NCBI GenBank assembly: GCA_013396995.1
Contig: VWZP01010309.1
Span: 352,153-416,152 of the forward strand
Direction: 5' to 3'
DNA: 64,000 nucleotides
Origin: Dicaeum eximium
Lineage: Eukaryota > Chordata > Aves > Passeriformes > Dicaeidae
How positions within the stretch are numbered: position 1 is the stretch's first letter; each line of letters opens with the position of its first letter. The notes beneath the pieces are model-generated. The model had not been told where the DNA came from. It searched no databases and was given only the letters and a program-made list of their open reading frames with translations. Shown one piece after another: positions 36,772-49,900 of the stretch. A program made the position numbers and the translations under genes.

Positions 36772-36808
<37 letters not shown>
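36753..36808. repeat. long A homopolymer
   Basis: Seventeen A, two G, then thirty-seven A. A minus-strand open frame across it reads as polyphenylalanine and is an artefact. It could be a retrocopy tail or an expanded homopolymer, but no source gene is seen on the left side. Confidence 0.95.
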
Positions 36809-36809
<1 letters not shown>

Positions 36810-38999
36810 AAAAGGGTTGAGGATGGTAGAGCAGGTTAGTGCTTGGGCTTAAAAACAACAAACCCAGGGAGGTGTGAAGGGAGACACAAGGAAAGTTAAA
36901 AGAGTGGAGGGCTACTTAGCAGAGGGAGGGGTTTTCTTGTTTGTTTGTTTTAATTGCTAAGACCAACTAAGGGAGAGGGAAGGTGCTGGTAAAAGGATTG
37001 GAAGCCCTTTGTTCAGAAGAGGCACTGTTTTGTAAAGGGAACCTTTTTCACTTGATGTGGATCTAAGCCCGAGGACCATTGACTGCTAGTGATGAGGATG
37101 CTGAGGCATGGACATGCATTTGGGTATTCCTTGTTTTCTCTGGTCTCTAAATCTGTATTTTTATTTTGTGCAGGGTGAGGATTCAGTCATCTACCTCAGG
37201 CAGTTTCTCTGAAATCTTACTGTTAGGAAAGGGTTACAGGCAGCCTTTGCTGTAGGCACACACAAGATGAAGGGTAGGGTTTTCAACTCCTTTCAGATTG
37301 TGGAAAGTGTCAGCACATGGGTCCAGTACGCAGAACACAAATTCAGCTTGGTGTGCCGCAGGACACCAATCATGATTCTGCTTGGTGTGCAGCAGGAAAA
37401 GCTCTGCTGGAGGTAATTGTAGTTCAGGCTTTTTCACAAGCCTTTGTATTTCTCTCCTGTGCTAATAACCTATTGGTGAGGATATGCAAGCCAAACTCCT
37501 TATTTTAGCCATTCTTATCTCCTCCCAGGTACCTCTCCCCAAATCTAATACTTAAAAAACTCCACCAGCAAGGTAATCCCAACAGTTTTCTCCAAGATTT
37601 TGCCCATCTCAGCCTTGCCAAGTGTGGCATCTGATGTTGTAGTGGGCAGGTTCAAGTTCTGGTTAAAAATGCTTTCACGGGGGACTAAGCAGTACAGTTG
37701 TTTGAATACTTCTTCTCTAAGCACTGCATTCAGAAATTCATTTTATAAGAAACAAAATTTTTTTGGTTCTTACTGAGATTCTGACCATGTTACAAAAACC
37801 CCTCACCAAAGGGCATGGGAGACAACCGCTTCCCATAAGCATCTCAGTGCTGAAACAGCCAGGGATGACTGGCAATGATGTGCTGTGTTTCAGCTCTCCT
37901 TCTGGTCTTTCTAAATGAACAGTTTCATGCGTTGGCACTCCTGCTGCTACCTGATCTGGGAGAAAGCCCTCAGTTCTTCCCTGCTTAGGCCAAGATTTCT
38001 CTTATAGTTTCAGTCAAGCTTCACATGACTTCATGGTATTTTGCATTTTAGTAATTTGCAAATGTATGAGCAGTGATCAAGAGCTTTCTTAGTAGGTGAA
38101 GCAAACAGTTAAAGGAATTTTAGATGTTAAATATCTTACTAATCACAACTGCTCTTAGATTTTTCTACCAGTTAAGTTTAAGGTTAAAGGGCAGAGCAGA
38201 AACAACTGACATTCCCCTCATTTCTCCTCACTTCAGATCCTTCTGTAGGAATAGGACTGTCTGTGACTCTCAGTCTGCTGTTTTATCTCACTCAGAACTG
38301 GTTCTGATACTTCCCCAAATGGCAGCAGTAATGAATGGTACTTGACCCAACAAGATCTGTGTTAGCTGTTACGTAACTGGCTGTCTGAAAAAGCCTCTTA
38401 CCTTTCATACATCAGTAAGCTCCACCAGTTCTTGGACAAGAACAGCATATCAGCTGGATTTTTAGTAATAATTAGATTGTCACTGATACATTGGTGGTAT
38501 TGCAGGGGTATCACAAGCTTCTGAGGCTCACTAAAGTGTACTGAAGGTCAAGACCAGAAGCACTTAAAAATACATACTGGTATTCTCTTTGTGTGGAAAT
38601 ACTAGTTCATTAAAATAAAAATACTTACAGGATTCTTATTTGTTTTTTCTATTCATATTTTCAGATAAAGCTTTTTGGCATTTGTGGAACAGAATTGCAT
38701 TGGTTTCAAACTTTTATTTAAAAAATGTATTTTATGTTCTAATATAAAATTTAAATCAAAACTGAGAGTAGCAATCAAAACAAAATTATTGTGTCAAAAC
38801 AACATTCAATTGATTGAAATAATTTTTTATTTTTGTTTCATGGGTAACTTTGCAATGCAGTATTTAATTCAACTGTGAAACAAAAGCAAATTTCAAAGTC
38901 TAGCTATCCTGTGAAGCAAAAATATTGGGTTGTGTTTGAGCTCTTCTAGGTGGTGCTTAAAGGAGTGCTTCATTAGAATTCTACTGACTCTTTTAAGCG
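36809..38999. other. unique non-coding DNA
   Basis: No gene recognised. An imperfect duplication of CAGCTTGGTGTGC and TGCTTGGTGTGC lies near 37346-37390. A minus-strand donor match (AAG before GTAAGAGG at 38401) has a poor acceptor. Confidence 0.5.
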
Positions 39000-39262
39000 T
39001 GAGGACCCAACAGGACAAGAGGAAGGAGATCTGAAGCGTGCCAGGGGAGGTTCAAGTTGTACCTCAGGAAGATTTTTTTTCACTGAAAAGTTGTAGAGCA
39101 CTGCAATGGGCTGCCCAGGGAAATGGTGGAGCCATCATCCCTGGAAGCACTCAAACACCTGGATGTGGCATTTAATGCTGAGGTTTAGTTGACATGGTGG
39201 AGTTCGGTCAAAGGTTGGACTCGATCTTGGAGGTCTTTTTGCACCTAAATAATTCTCTGATC
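39000..39262 (+). mobile_element. CR1 LINE 3' tail, sense, 5'-truncated
   Basis: This is a sense-strand CR1 3' end. GACAAGAGGAAGGAGATCTG is followed by GCCAGGGGAGGTTCAAGTTG, a counterpart of the usual 'ttcttcacc' segment, GGGCTGCCCAGGGAAATGGT, GGAGCCATCATCCCTGGAAG, GTTGGACTCGATCTTGGAGG and a terminal ATAATTCTCTGATCC. All the expected landmarks are present in order, ending at the family's short 3' microsatellite-like tail. It encodes nothing. It is opposite in orientation to the copy at 3.1 kb. Confidence 0.93.
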
Positions 39263-42112
39263 CTTAGACTACGGTGAAATCTTCTTGTATTGATGTTATG
39301 ATGGGGCTTTCTATCTTTGTTTAGTAGCAGTTGATCAGAATCAATCTCTCTAACTATATGTAGATCTCCCCTGGAAATGTATTCTGTGTTTCTGCTCAGC
39401 CAGTTGGGAAGCCTCTGATACTGTTTCAGCTCTCCTGACATCCATCTCTGTGGGCTGGTTATAAATCAAATTCTGGGTGCCCATCTAAGTCTGGCTGCTT
39501 GCAAAGGGAGCAAACAGTTGAAGGTAATGATAGTGTGAGTGTAAAACCTAAACAGTTAATATTAGTGTAGTCACTTTATTTGTTACTTCCTAGATTTGAT
39601 TTAAAAGGGACCTTCCCTTAGAAGAACACATTCTGGGTTATTGCTTTGCATGTTTCCTTATTATGTTTCCTTACACATTATCTCTTTTTCTTCCTCATGT
39701 AGAAGCTGTATGCTTAAATAGTGAAATTCTTCTGGCAACAGTCTTGTCAAGGGCCACAATGTGGTAGATGCCTTGGGGACATTTTCCTTTATAGATTACT
39801 GCTTCGTCTAAGTTTAAATTCTTCAGGATTGGCTTCAGTGTGTTTCAGTGAGAGCACTCCACAAAAGAAAAACATGAATATAAGGGAGATATGTTAGACA
39901 AATAGGGCAAGGGTAAAGATTAAAAGAACAGAACATAGTTAAAAATTGTTCTCTTGCTGGAAAATGTAAAGCATCTGACCTTGTCTGAACAGTGTGATGA
40001 TCCTTATTTTTTGAAGGACTGAGCTACTTAACCCACTCCTGATGCCTTGGTTATTCAGGTCTGTCTGCCTTGAGCTTGGATAGATACAATGATCTCGTAT
40101 TCCTTGAGAATATCAGCACTGCAACTTCTGTAAGTTTGGTATAGTTCAGTGAATGTCTGATCACCCATTCAGTGGAAGTTGTGGTTCTGCAAACTTTGGA
40201 GTTCTCATTCCCACTGGAGGTGAACAGAAGGTGACCAAGTAATACCAACAGAATATTTTTTTCCATTCATTTGACCATTTCACCTACTGTTTATGTTTTT
40301 AAAATCAGAAAAGGGGTAGGTTTTGATACAGAAAAGCTGCTTTAAGTAAATATATATTGGGACAATGTTGTTGGTTCAGTATTTCTCTGTAAACAGGCCT
40401 GTGACAAGACAGACAGAAAGGTATGCTTTGTCCAACAGCTGTCTCCTGTATTCACTAGCATTTTTTTACATGATTAATCAGGTAACCTACTATATCAGTA
40501 TAAATTAAATTTAGTCTTAAGAAGGCTGATTTAATCTGAAGACTATATTTTTCATGAAGTCTTGGACATGAAGGGTTGTAAAATGTTTTACATGAAGTGT
40601 AAAAATAAAAGCTCCCCCACCTGAGAACTCAGTAAATAAAGAAATAAAACAGTTTATGTTATGGACACGCTCACAATATTTCCTGCATGCTGGTGGAGCA
40701 GCGCACATCACAAAGATAATAATATAAGCAGTAAAATACCCCAAGCAAACAGAAAGCATCTGTAGGTCTTGCCTAGCTGGCTGATATTATTGGGATGGTT
40801 GTTTTTAGCTTACCATGCCATTAATGCTTTGCAAATGTATATGTGCATGCTGAGGGTTGGTCAGGAATTGAACTGTGTTTATAATGGTTCTATTCAATTG
40901 CTGCATTGTGCCTGGATGCCTGCAGACATGTAAGAGCACAGAAAAGGTACTCAAGAAACTATTAGACCATGCAGGAGCTGGTCTACCAGCCCTAGTCACT
41001 GGAGAATTTAATGGGCCATAAACAGGATGTAAAGAAACATTTGGAAAGATGTTTGGAGAAGTCCTGGCATGTAACTCATGAGGTGTTTGTTAGTGGATGT
41101 CCCCGCATTTCTTGTAGGAACCAGATGAAGTTCCCCTGGAATGTCTATTGAGCCTCTATTGAGACTAAGCTCTCTCCTTGGCTTTAGCGGGCTGGGGATC
41201 AAGTTCACATTGGAAATTCTCAATTCATGCTGCTGGATGCAGCTTTCAACCCACGACTCTTGTTCAAGCTATTGCAGCCTTCAGCCCCAAATCAGCACTG
41301 GCAGTACAGCTCTCCTGGCTGCAAATACAGAAGTTAGAAAATGTCCAATGTTAACTTGGTTTTAAGTGTTACTTGATGAAATCACCTCTGGGAATATAAG
41401 TTTGGGGAACCCTGAGATTTCCTGATCTTTTTTGTTCAGTCTTTCCTTGTAGCGGTAAATGGGCCATTTTGCTGGCAAATTGCAATATAAGCATAATTCC
41501 AAAAGAGTTCCTAATAGGAGGATTTTAGCAACACAGGTAATGAAGCCACACTAAGAAGACAGGCTCCCTTTCAAGAATCAACAGTCCTCAGGTCAAGAAG
41601 TCAGAGACTTTCCCAAAAGTTATGTTGGGCAAAAGAAATGGGTTTATCCCACTGTCTCCAAAAAAGCTATTAGCAGTACACATCCATAGAATTGGCTTCC
41701 TGACTGTGTGCATTTTGGTTAGTTCTGGATTCCCTCTTCAGACTCAACTGTTTAACAGAGATATGGCAGCAGCCTCAAAAATTTCTGATTCCTGTCTCAG
41801 GCATAACAAATTTCACAGTATATTCTTTAATTCCTATTTCTATAGCAGTTTGTAAAGCATCTTCACTTAAAGGTTTTTAGTATTCAGTGCGAAATAAATT
41901 CGGGAATAGGGTCCTTCAGGTGAGGGTCCTGTTGCAGAAGTGTGTAAGTCCTTTGGGCATTGCATTGTACAAGAACTTCAGATTTTTGCAACTGAAACTT
42001 CTGAAAGGTTCGTATAAATATGAGATTGCTGTATTTCTGGGAAAATCTTGATATCATCTTGCTGTTATGTGAGGCATTTAAGAAATCCTGAACTATCTTT
42101 AAAGATGAAACA

Positions 42113-42310
42113 ATGGGAAACTGCTTACCTTATGACATAATAAGGCAAAATAAGGTCATGAAAAAAGTCATGGTTGCAGCTCCAGCAACAGAACTGAATG
42201 AGTTATTTGTAAGAAATAATTTATTTGCCAAATACAGCTTTTCTTGTCCCACCAAATATACACAAGTTGATCAGTCTCTGATTCAGGAATCGTTGGAATT
42301 TATTCGATGA
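42113..42310 (+). other. 65-codon frame beginning MGNC, probably chance
   Basis: An ATG in good context (A at -3, G at +4) opens 65 codons starting MGNC. That would be a myristoylation-type N terminus if translated. The rest shows no known domain, membrane segment or repeat. There is no promoter, splice or polyadenylation context, and frames of this length are common here. I regard it as non-coding unless comparative data say otherwise. Confidence 0.08.
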
Positions 42311-44619
42311 CTGTTTTCAAAACTTATATTCTATGGACTCTCTGTAAAGGGAGGTGAAGGAAGGATGGCTGTGGTTTTAGTACTATTTGCAAAAGCCTAT
42401 TCTGTAATTTTCCTCTCTGGCATCCATCTTATAAATTTGCATTACATGATGCCAGGAGTTTAGGAGTCTATAGTTTTGATGAAAGGAGGTAACAAGTTCA
42501 GCTTTCATACAAGAGTTAATGTTCATACAGCACGAGTTAATGTTTAGCAGATAGGAGGCTTCACACAGGTTTCTGAATCCTCACACATCCTTCATATTAC
42601 ATTTATTTCATTAACCCTATGACTGAAGTGGTAAACAATACATAGAAAAAGGAGGTCATGATGTTGCATGGATGAAGTGAGGAATGGGGTTTCATGAGTG
42701 CACTGATTCAGAACCTCAGGGTGAAGCTAGATGCTTCCTTTCACTGCACATAAGGGCAGAAACATGCCAGAAGTAGTTGCTGGTGTGCTGTATTCATGAA
42801 AGGAGCATAGCATTCACTTTCCAGCCACCAGAGAGTAAAGGAAAGACAGAGAGCTGCAGACATCTGTTACTGTGTTTGCTTACCTACCCCTGTTCCTGCA
42901 GGTTTTAAAGCAGGATTTGAAAAGTGCATGTGACAGTCATTGTTTTTGGCCATACTTTATGATGACTTACTGACTTTAAAGGGCCAAAATTTGGACCTGC
43001 ATTATTTTAGCCAGCAGTACACACAGGGCACTATCAGTGAAAAGGCTGGGAACAAAATTTAGTTCCTAGTTTCCTGCCTATTATTTGGTACATATCTGAT
43101 TTAAAATCTATTTTCTGCATACCCTTGCGTGCATATTAGTTGGCACATGTGCTTCTTGCCATTATGGGGCAGATCCCATAGATTTTCTGCGTCATTAGTA
43201 CAGAGAGCCAGTCATTAAAAAAAAAAAAAAAAAGCTTATTTGCCTGAGCCGTTAAGATTTTTTCTCACAGTTCTGCCTGTGGCGCCTGTCACTAGCAGTC
43301 AAATAAGGACAATTTTACCATTCTCTCCTGCTGCTCTAATTTTTTTTTTCAGTGCCAGTACTTGTATTTGTTATTCTTTATAACTCCCTTTGAAGTTGGG
43401 AATCCAAGGGGAATCTAAAACCGACCAGATGTTTCTGCTGCTGGAGACACAGAAGACAGCAAGGATTAAGTTTAACTGAAACTTAGTTCTCTACAAAACC
43501 CCATTACAGTGAGAATTCTTCCTTAGTTAGTTTTATTTATTATTTATATTTGCACTTGCCATCCTGGGTAGGTGATACCTCAAGTCATCTGGCCTGGGAG
43601 AAAAATGGATGATTTATCCAAGTAAATAGTGTATCAGCAGCTGCCTGCGTTGATTTCCCTTATGGGGTTTCAGTGCTATTACACTGCATATTTCCCACCC
43701 ACACTCTTTATACAGTATTTCATGTTGAGGAAAATCATTCCCATCTCTGTAACTTCAGAGAGCAGATATGTGGAACCATCCAGGGAGAGGGCAGTGCAAC
43801 TCCTGTGTGCGTGGGGAGGGGTAACATACTTAAGAAGGTAGTGGCCAGAAAACAGCACGAGATTTTTAACTCCTTCTCCTGTCATGGCTGAAAGATGAGA
43901 GAAAGGAATAAAAGCTGACATGGGAGACTGGGTATGAGAAAGAAGAGTTATGCTAACCCCCTCAAAGTGAGGGCAGCAGTTGTCTCTCAGGTGGAAAGGA
44001 CAGGAAGAAATGTTTTTGTTTACTTCTGAGTTCAAGTAAGACACTTTTGAAGCTGCAGACAAGGAAAAATAAGAAAAGCATTTTTAAACAGTCTGTGATA
44101 TGAAATATGTGTAGTCCTGTGCAGTATGCATCTCCAAATTAAGCGGTGGGCAATCCTTCTGCAGTCATGAGAAATAACCCACGAGAGAAAGGAGTGCATG
44201 TTCAGGCCCCACCGACGTCCAAATGGGAAGGCAGAAGCAGAACAAGACCTTGGTCTCTCTTTGCCTTAGGCATGGCTTAAGATAAAGTTTGGATCCACTT
44301 TCAGATTTCAAACACTTGAGATTTCTGGAGTACAGGTTACCAAGTTATCTTATCTGAGTTTGTGGGACTGCCTGTCCCTGTGCCCATCTGTCACACCCAT
44401 ACCTACCTGTTGAGCATGCTGATACCATTCAGCTGGGTCAGAAAGAACTGAAAAGCTGATTTGTTTTCTACAGAATGGGTATCTAAGGAGAGGAGAAAAA
44501 CTCAGAGTAGTGCCCCTGCTGAGGGAAAAATAAGCAGAACGTACCATCAAACATGTTTGGCAGAGGACAGTTGGCTGGCCAGCACAGAAGAGCCATAGCA
44601 CAGGCTGTCTTCTGCTCAC

Positions 44620-44638
44620 CGAGAACATTATCTTTGTT
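44620..44638 (-). other. possible 19-base microexon, unproven
   Basis: On the minus strand a strong acceptor (TTGTCTTTGGTCTTCTCTCC, then CAG) is followed after 19 bases by a good donor (TCG before GTGAGCAG). Microexons of this size occur in neural genes, but isolated matched sites also arise by chance. No coding exon was recognised on either side. Confidence 0.1.
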
Positions 44639-45808
44639 CTGGGAGAGAAGACCAAAGACAATTGTACTCCTCTTGTCTGCTGCTGACAGGATCTGATTGC
44701 AAATCTGTAGGAAGACAGACTTTATCAGTATCTGTTTCATGTGTGAGCTGGTTTGGTTTTTTTGAAGTCCAGCCCTCTTTTGTGTTGGTAAGTCAAGGTA
44801 TATCTCTGGCAGATAGTGTTTTCCCTTTCCTCTCTGCTGTGGGATTCTAGCAGCTCTTCCCTGATTTTTCTCTGTATGGACTCACTTGATAGTTTTACAC
44901 CAAATCTTGCTGCTTCTCAAGTCTTGATGTCACAGCCACCATAACTGAGAAATAATATGGGACTCTGCCTAAGTTACTCTTCTAATTGGCCAGATGGATT
45001 GCTAACACCTTCACTGAGGCACTGTCCTCCATCATTAGCTGCTGGAGTTGCTGCCTAATATTGCAAGGCCCTGCACGCCACCCTAATTTGTTTTTAAACA
45101 GGGAAATCAAAAGCCTGGTAATTGTATGGAGCCTCCCAACAAGCACCAGGTAAAATGCATGCACTGTAGCAAGCTTTCTTCAGAACAGCAAAAGGGAGTG
45201 GAGCAAATAATTTGCTGGCACCTATACTTACTTAAAGCTGCTGTTCCAATTTCAAAATATAAAAAGAAATTAGGTCCTGGAAACACTGGGTGATTTGGGA
45301 TGTTCTGTAAGGTTTTGAGGAAAGATGAAAAGAAAAAAAGTAATCACATGTTTTTCATTTTATATTGTTAGGACCCGAATTTCCCAGCTTTATATTAAAG
45401 AGAAACAGGTTAAAATCAGAGAATTTTGGACTTATGTATTTTCTCTTCTTTATTTTTTTGTCAAGGCATCAAGGCAGATGGTATGAAAAGCATTTATATT
45501 GGTCTCTCTGCTGACAGAGCTTAACCTAATAATCCAGGACTTGGAACTGGGTGCTTCGATAAAAACACTTTCTGAGAGATTTTTCCATTCAAAACACCAG
45601 GAGAAGTTTTTTAATTGACAACATCAAAAATTAGTATCCTGCCAGGACTACATTTCTTTGCACCTTATTACTCAGAACAAAAGATTAATATGTTCTCATT
45701 CTGAGCATGAGAGTTTTCAATAAATTTTTCCTTAATTAAACCAAAGATGAAGTGAAATGGTTTACCACAGGATTGTGAGAGTGAAATGAGGAAAAGACTA
45801 ATTCCATG

Positions 45809-46970
45809 TGTGATGTGCTGACCCTGGCTGATCTGTAGGGTCCCACCAAAGCAACTCTATAACTCCTCTCTCCTCACCTGGACAGGGTAGAGAACATATT
45901 ACTCTTGGGTCATGATAAGGACAGGGAGAGATCGCTCAACAATTACCATCATGAGCAAAACAAACTCAACTTGGGGAAAATTAATATAATTTATTCCAAG
46001 TCAAATCAAAGTAGGATAATGAGAGATAAAACCAAATCTTAAAAAAACTTCTCCCTACACCTCCTTTCTTCTTGAATTTCTCTTCACTCCTGATTTTCTC
46101 TAACCCTCCCTGCAGTGACACAGGGGGATGGGGAATGCAGGCTGAGGTCAGATCATCAGAGTAATTTCTGCCAATCCTCCCTCTTCTGGGGGTGGGTTCC
46201 TCACACTCTTTCCCTACTCCAGCATGGGGTCCTCCCCATGGGATACAGCCCTCCACAAACTTCTCCAACGTTAGTTCCATGAACTTCTCCAACGTGAGTC
46301 CTTCCCACAAGCTACAGTTCTTTACAAGCTTCTCCAGCATGGGCCACTTCCACAGGTTGCAGTCCCTTCAGGAACTGGTTGCTCCAGTGTGGATCTCCTA
46401 CAGGGTCACAAGTCCTGCCAGCAAACCTACTTCAGATTGGGCTTCTCTGTCCCTGGAGTCACAGGTCATGCCAGGAGTTTGCTCCACTGTGGGCCTCCCA
46501 AGGGGATGTAGTCTTCTTCAGGAATCCACTTGCCCTACTGTGCTGTCATCCATGGGCTGCAGGTGGATCTTTGCTCCACCATGGACCTCCATGGGCTGCA
46601 GGGGCACATTCCACCTCACCATGGTGTGCACCAGGGGCTGCAGGGGAATCGCTGCTCCAATGTCTGGAGCACCTCCTGCCACTCCTTCTCCACTGATTTT
46701 GATGCGTGCAAAGTTATTTCTGTCACATATTCTAACTCCTCTCTACTGCTGCTGTTCTGCAGATTTTTATTCCTCTTTTCAAGCACATTATCCCAAAGGA
46801 GCTGTCACAGTCACTGATGGGCTCAGCCTTGGCCAGTGGTGAGTTCATCTTGGAGGCATCTGGCCCTGGATCTCTTGGATGTAGGGAAAGCTTCTGGCTG
46901 ATTCTCCAAGAAGCCATCCCTTTAGCCTCCTCACTACCAAAGCTTTGCCATGCAAATCCAATATCCATAT
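45809..46970. mobile_element. avian endogenous retrovirus LTR-like block
   Basis: This block of about 1.16 kb resembles an LTR family that I remember as widespread in bird genomes (ERVL-like). Landmarks in order are: TGCTGACCCTGGCTGATC, TAAGGACAGGGAGAGATCGC, AGTAGGATAATGAGAGATAA, a GC-richer degenerate tandem array (about 46210-46670), CACTGATGGGCTCAGCCTTG, and a closing TTTGCCATGCAAATCCAATA. A possible AATAAA on the minus strand near 45990 hints at minus orientation but is weak. No gag, pol or env coding was seen, so it looks like a solo LTR or remnant. A 216-codon plus-strand frame at 46192-46842 runs through the array and is explained by its repeat composition. Family name and exact ends are uncertain. 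Confidence 0.6.
46210..46670. repeat. degenerate tandem array inside the LTR-like block
   Basis: Successive units of roughly 35-50 bases begin with a TGCTCCA(G/C)(C/T)(A/G)TGG-type phrase followed by a 'gggctgcagg' or 'gtcacaggtc' phrase. Seven to nine diverged copies can be followed by eye. It was probably amplified within the element before insertion, since related elements carry it too as far as I recall. Confidence 0.6.
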
Positions 46971-49900
46971 CCCTTATTTCTTTGTCCTACTTTAAGTTTA
47001 CTTGATTCTCTTCTGGTGATAGCTCTGTTCTCTTGTTTGTGATGATTTGCTAGATATTTTGAAATTTCCAGACTTACCTCTGTCTTTGAAATTAAGAAAT
47101 CTCAGCTTTAAAAATCCCAAATTAAACTGTGATTCTGAGTTCTCCTTAATTGTGAGCGCCTTACCATACAGAAAAGGCAGCATTCCCCTTTGTTCCGTTA
47201 TAGTCTGAATGTCATCCTATAACCCAGCTGTAGTGGAGAAAACTGAAAGACTGAAGCCAACAGATAAGAAGATAACATGGTTCAAATCTAAAATTTGAAG
47301 CTCAGCACTGTGCAGCCCCCACCTGCATTTTTAGATTTTTGTATGTGTGTGTTCTTGAGACGTTGCATTTGAAATATATACAGGAAACTAAGCTTAGCTG
47401 GAAGACTGTAACTTGTAAACATTTTCCCATGTATGTTTTGATAGAATGGTATGGGGGCGTAGGGCAGGGCTGTGGATTTAGAAAATATTTTTATGCTTTC
47501 GTAACACAATCTGTAGTCCATTTTAGACTTAGTTCTGATTAAAAAAAGATATTCAGATCTGCCATAGAAGTTGTTGAAAATAGTGAAACAGGTTCCTCAG
47601 TACTGTAACACCAACATTCCAAAGCAGCCTGACCAAGTGGGAGGTTACACCCTACTTTGTTAGGTCAGTTTGTGATGTTTTTCCAGCTGCCCTAAAGTGT
47701 CTTGAAAGATAATTTAGTGTCATTTACAGTTGTCTTCTTCCATATAGGAGCACTGCAGGCAAGAATGTGCAGTGGAAAGGGCCAGTTCTGCCAACAGTAG
47801 GTGCCAAGGACATGGCTTACCTATTGTCAGTAACATACTGTCTTACACAGTCAAACAGGAATCTCTCTTTTATCTCTTGCAGTGTTGAGTATTAGAGTAT
47901 ATAGGCAATGAGTCCAAACCAACAGGGAGCCAGAGGGTAGATTGCACATCTGACTGTGAGAGTCATCAGCAGGCCAAGTACTCCATCAGGCCAGTTGGAA
48001 AAGCATCTTGTTACGGAGAGGTAGGGCTGGATTTATGTTGTGCCCAGCCCACTCAGAGAGGGAGGATTAGATAGCCCATAATATAGCTGTGATACTCTTG
48101 AGCACCAATGGGTTACAAGTCCTTCTGCTGTGCTCAGAGTGGCACATGTGTGAATAGGGTAAGGACTTGGATGCAGCCCCACTACCCCCAAACTGTCTGA
48201 GTTATTCCAACAAAGTAGCATAGACCTCTGTGGAGCACATTCTCTGACAATTTGCAGGCATTTGTGTTCTCTTGGTCTTGGAAAACATTATGCCTCCTAT
48301 TCTCAAACAGTGTTCCTATTTCCCTCATGGTTTAACAGCTGCCTTGCAGTTGTGGTCCTTAGATCTACCTTCCTTAGATCTCCAGTTTGCCCCATGGCCT
48401 CTTTCATCTTCCTTTCCCAGGGCCGTGGACAGATTTCTGAGCTCCCTGCTAGCTTGATGTTGCTTTGTATCTGCCCTTGGATTGCCGGTGCTGGTGTTCT
48501 GACAGTCTACCCAAATCCTTCGTTGCTCAGAGGAAATAATAACTCTCATTCAGCTGCTTTCTTAGCATTTATTGTGACATCCGAAGACAAATGCAAACTC
48601 ATCTCTAGAATCATTATTCTCTTTGAAGAACAACGGATTGTCAGGGGAGACATTTTTTTTGTGTGGATTTCACTTAGAAGTTCTGTCCCCTAGTGTGGTT
48701 TTCCAGCTGCCCCTGTCATATCCTCCGTTGTTGTTTATCCAACTTTTAATAATTTCCTTTTCATGCTAGAAAGGGCCACATAATTTTCTCTCTGTGTGTG
48801 CATGTATTTGTATCTACTTCATGTTTTTTCATTTCTCTCAATTCATAACATACAAAATGTATAGGAAAAGGCATTCATTGAACTAAGTACATGTATTATT
48901 TATGCATGGTTTATATTTTTTAGCCTAAATTTCATTGAGTGCCTAAGGATTTTGCACCTCCATTTAGTCATTAAGGTATTTCTTAATCGCCTCACATAAT
49001 GACTAATTTTTGGAAGAGACACGCTGATTTGTGAATAGGGTACACCTGCTTCTGTGTAGAAACAAATGGAGGGGACCCTTGTTGGGGTTACTAGGAGAGG
49101 TAGAGACTATGAACATTGCTCTGTGTAATCAAAAGAAAGAATATCACTTAATATATTGAAAACCACATTGCTTCCCACACTGAGCATCAGCTATTTATTT
49201 CTTTTTTCTGGATCACCAAAGCTACTTTGAGATACCAGTGTAATAATTTAACCAGCCTTTGATTAAATTATTTTGGTTTCAAGTCCCTGTTTCTGGTGGG
49301 AGATCAGGCCTGGTCGGGAACCAGCTAGAGGTGGTAGCTTAATTTGCTCTATTAACATAGGCTTTCACCTAAAAGTGTTGAGATCAGCATAAGGCTTGAC
49401 TTTACAGGAGCATGCACAGATATGAGGGTGGAAAATTTCTCAGAGAAACTGTCATTCAAGTTCTGTGGGTAGGGGACAGAGAAAAACGGAGGAAAAAAAA
49501 GAGGGAAATCAGTGGAAAACATTAGAAATGCAGCCTTTGTCCTGCTGGAGTGAGCAAGACTTTTTTGGCATCTTTTTTTCAGTTCTGTGTCCCTAAAAAT
49601 ATCCCAAAACCATGTACAATATACTTAAGAGGAAAACTGAACACCGTGCCAGCCTGAAACACCTCATCCCTGGGCTGTCCCATACTTTGGCACCGCTCTC
49701 CCAGAGGACCTGGGGGAGCAGCATGTTCTGCCTCCCAGGGACAGTGGGATGGAAGCACTGGACATCGAGGGCAGCTCAGGCACGATGATAACAGTGGCCT
49801 TCCAATGAGGTTAGACAGATACCAAGGTTGGATTGACCTGAAGGTGGAAATTGTGAATCTGAGGTGAAAATGGTTGCTCATACTGGGATCTGTTGTGTGA

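Larger units (their letters stand above)
39263..45808. other. unique non-coding DNA, no gene seen
   Basis: Six and a half kilobases with no recognised gene or transposon. There is a 17-base A run at 43217-43233. Open frames are at most 127 codons (minus strand, 43679-44062) and overlap others on the opposite strand. Two speculative segments at 42113-42310 and 44620-44638 are listed separately. Confidence 0.5.

Noticed and set aside
36753..36808. Poly-A tract as the tail of a processed pseudogene
   Set aside because: No gene-like sequence, target-site duplication or polyadenylation signal is visible upstream.
36505..36861. 118-codon minus-strand frame with a polyphenylalanine stretch
   Set aside because: It is the complement of the A homopolymer at 36753-36808.
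42113..42310. Small myristoylated protein suggested by an MGNC start
   Set aside because: Only the first four residues support it. There is no domain, expression context or splice structure, and such short frames are common by chance.
46205..46680. Possible CRISPR-like repeat-spacer array
   Set aside because: The units are degenerate and directly tandem without unique spacers, inside a vertebrate LTR-like element.
46192..46842. 216-codon open frame, longest in the window
   Set aside because: It runs through the tandem array of an LTR-like element, overlaps 95- and 105-codon frames in the other two phases, and shows no protein domain. Repeat composition explains it.
48262..48693. 143-codon open frame
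   Set aside because: About one frame of this length is expected by chance in 64 kb of AT-rich DNA read six ways. It has no domain, splice or promoter context.
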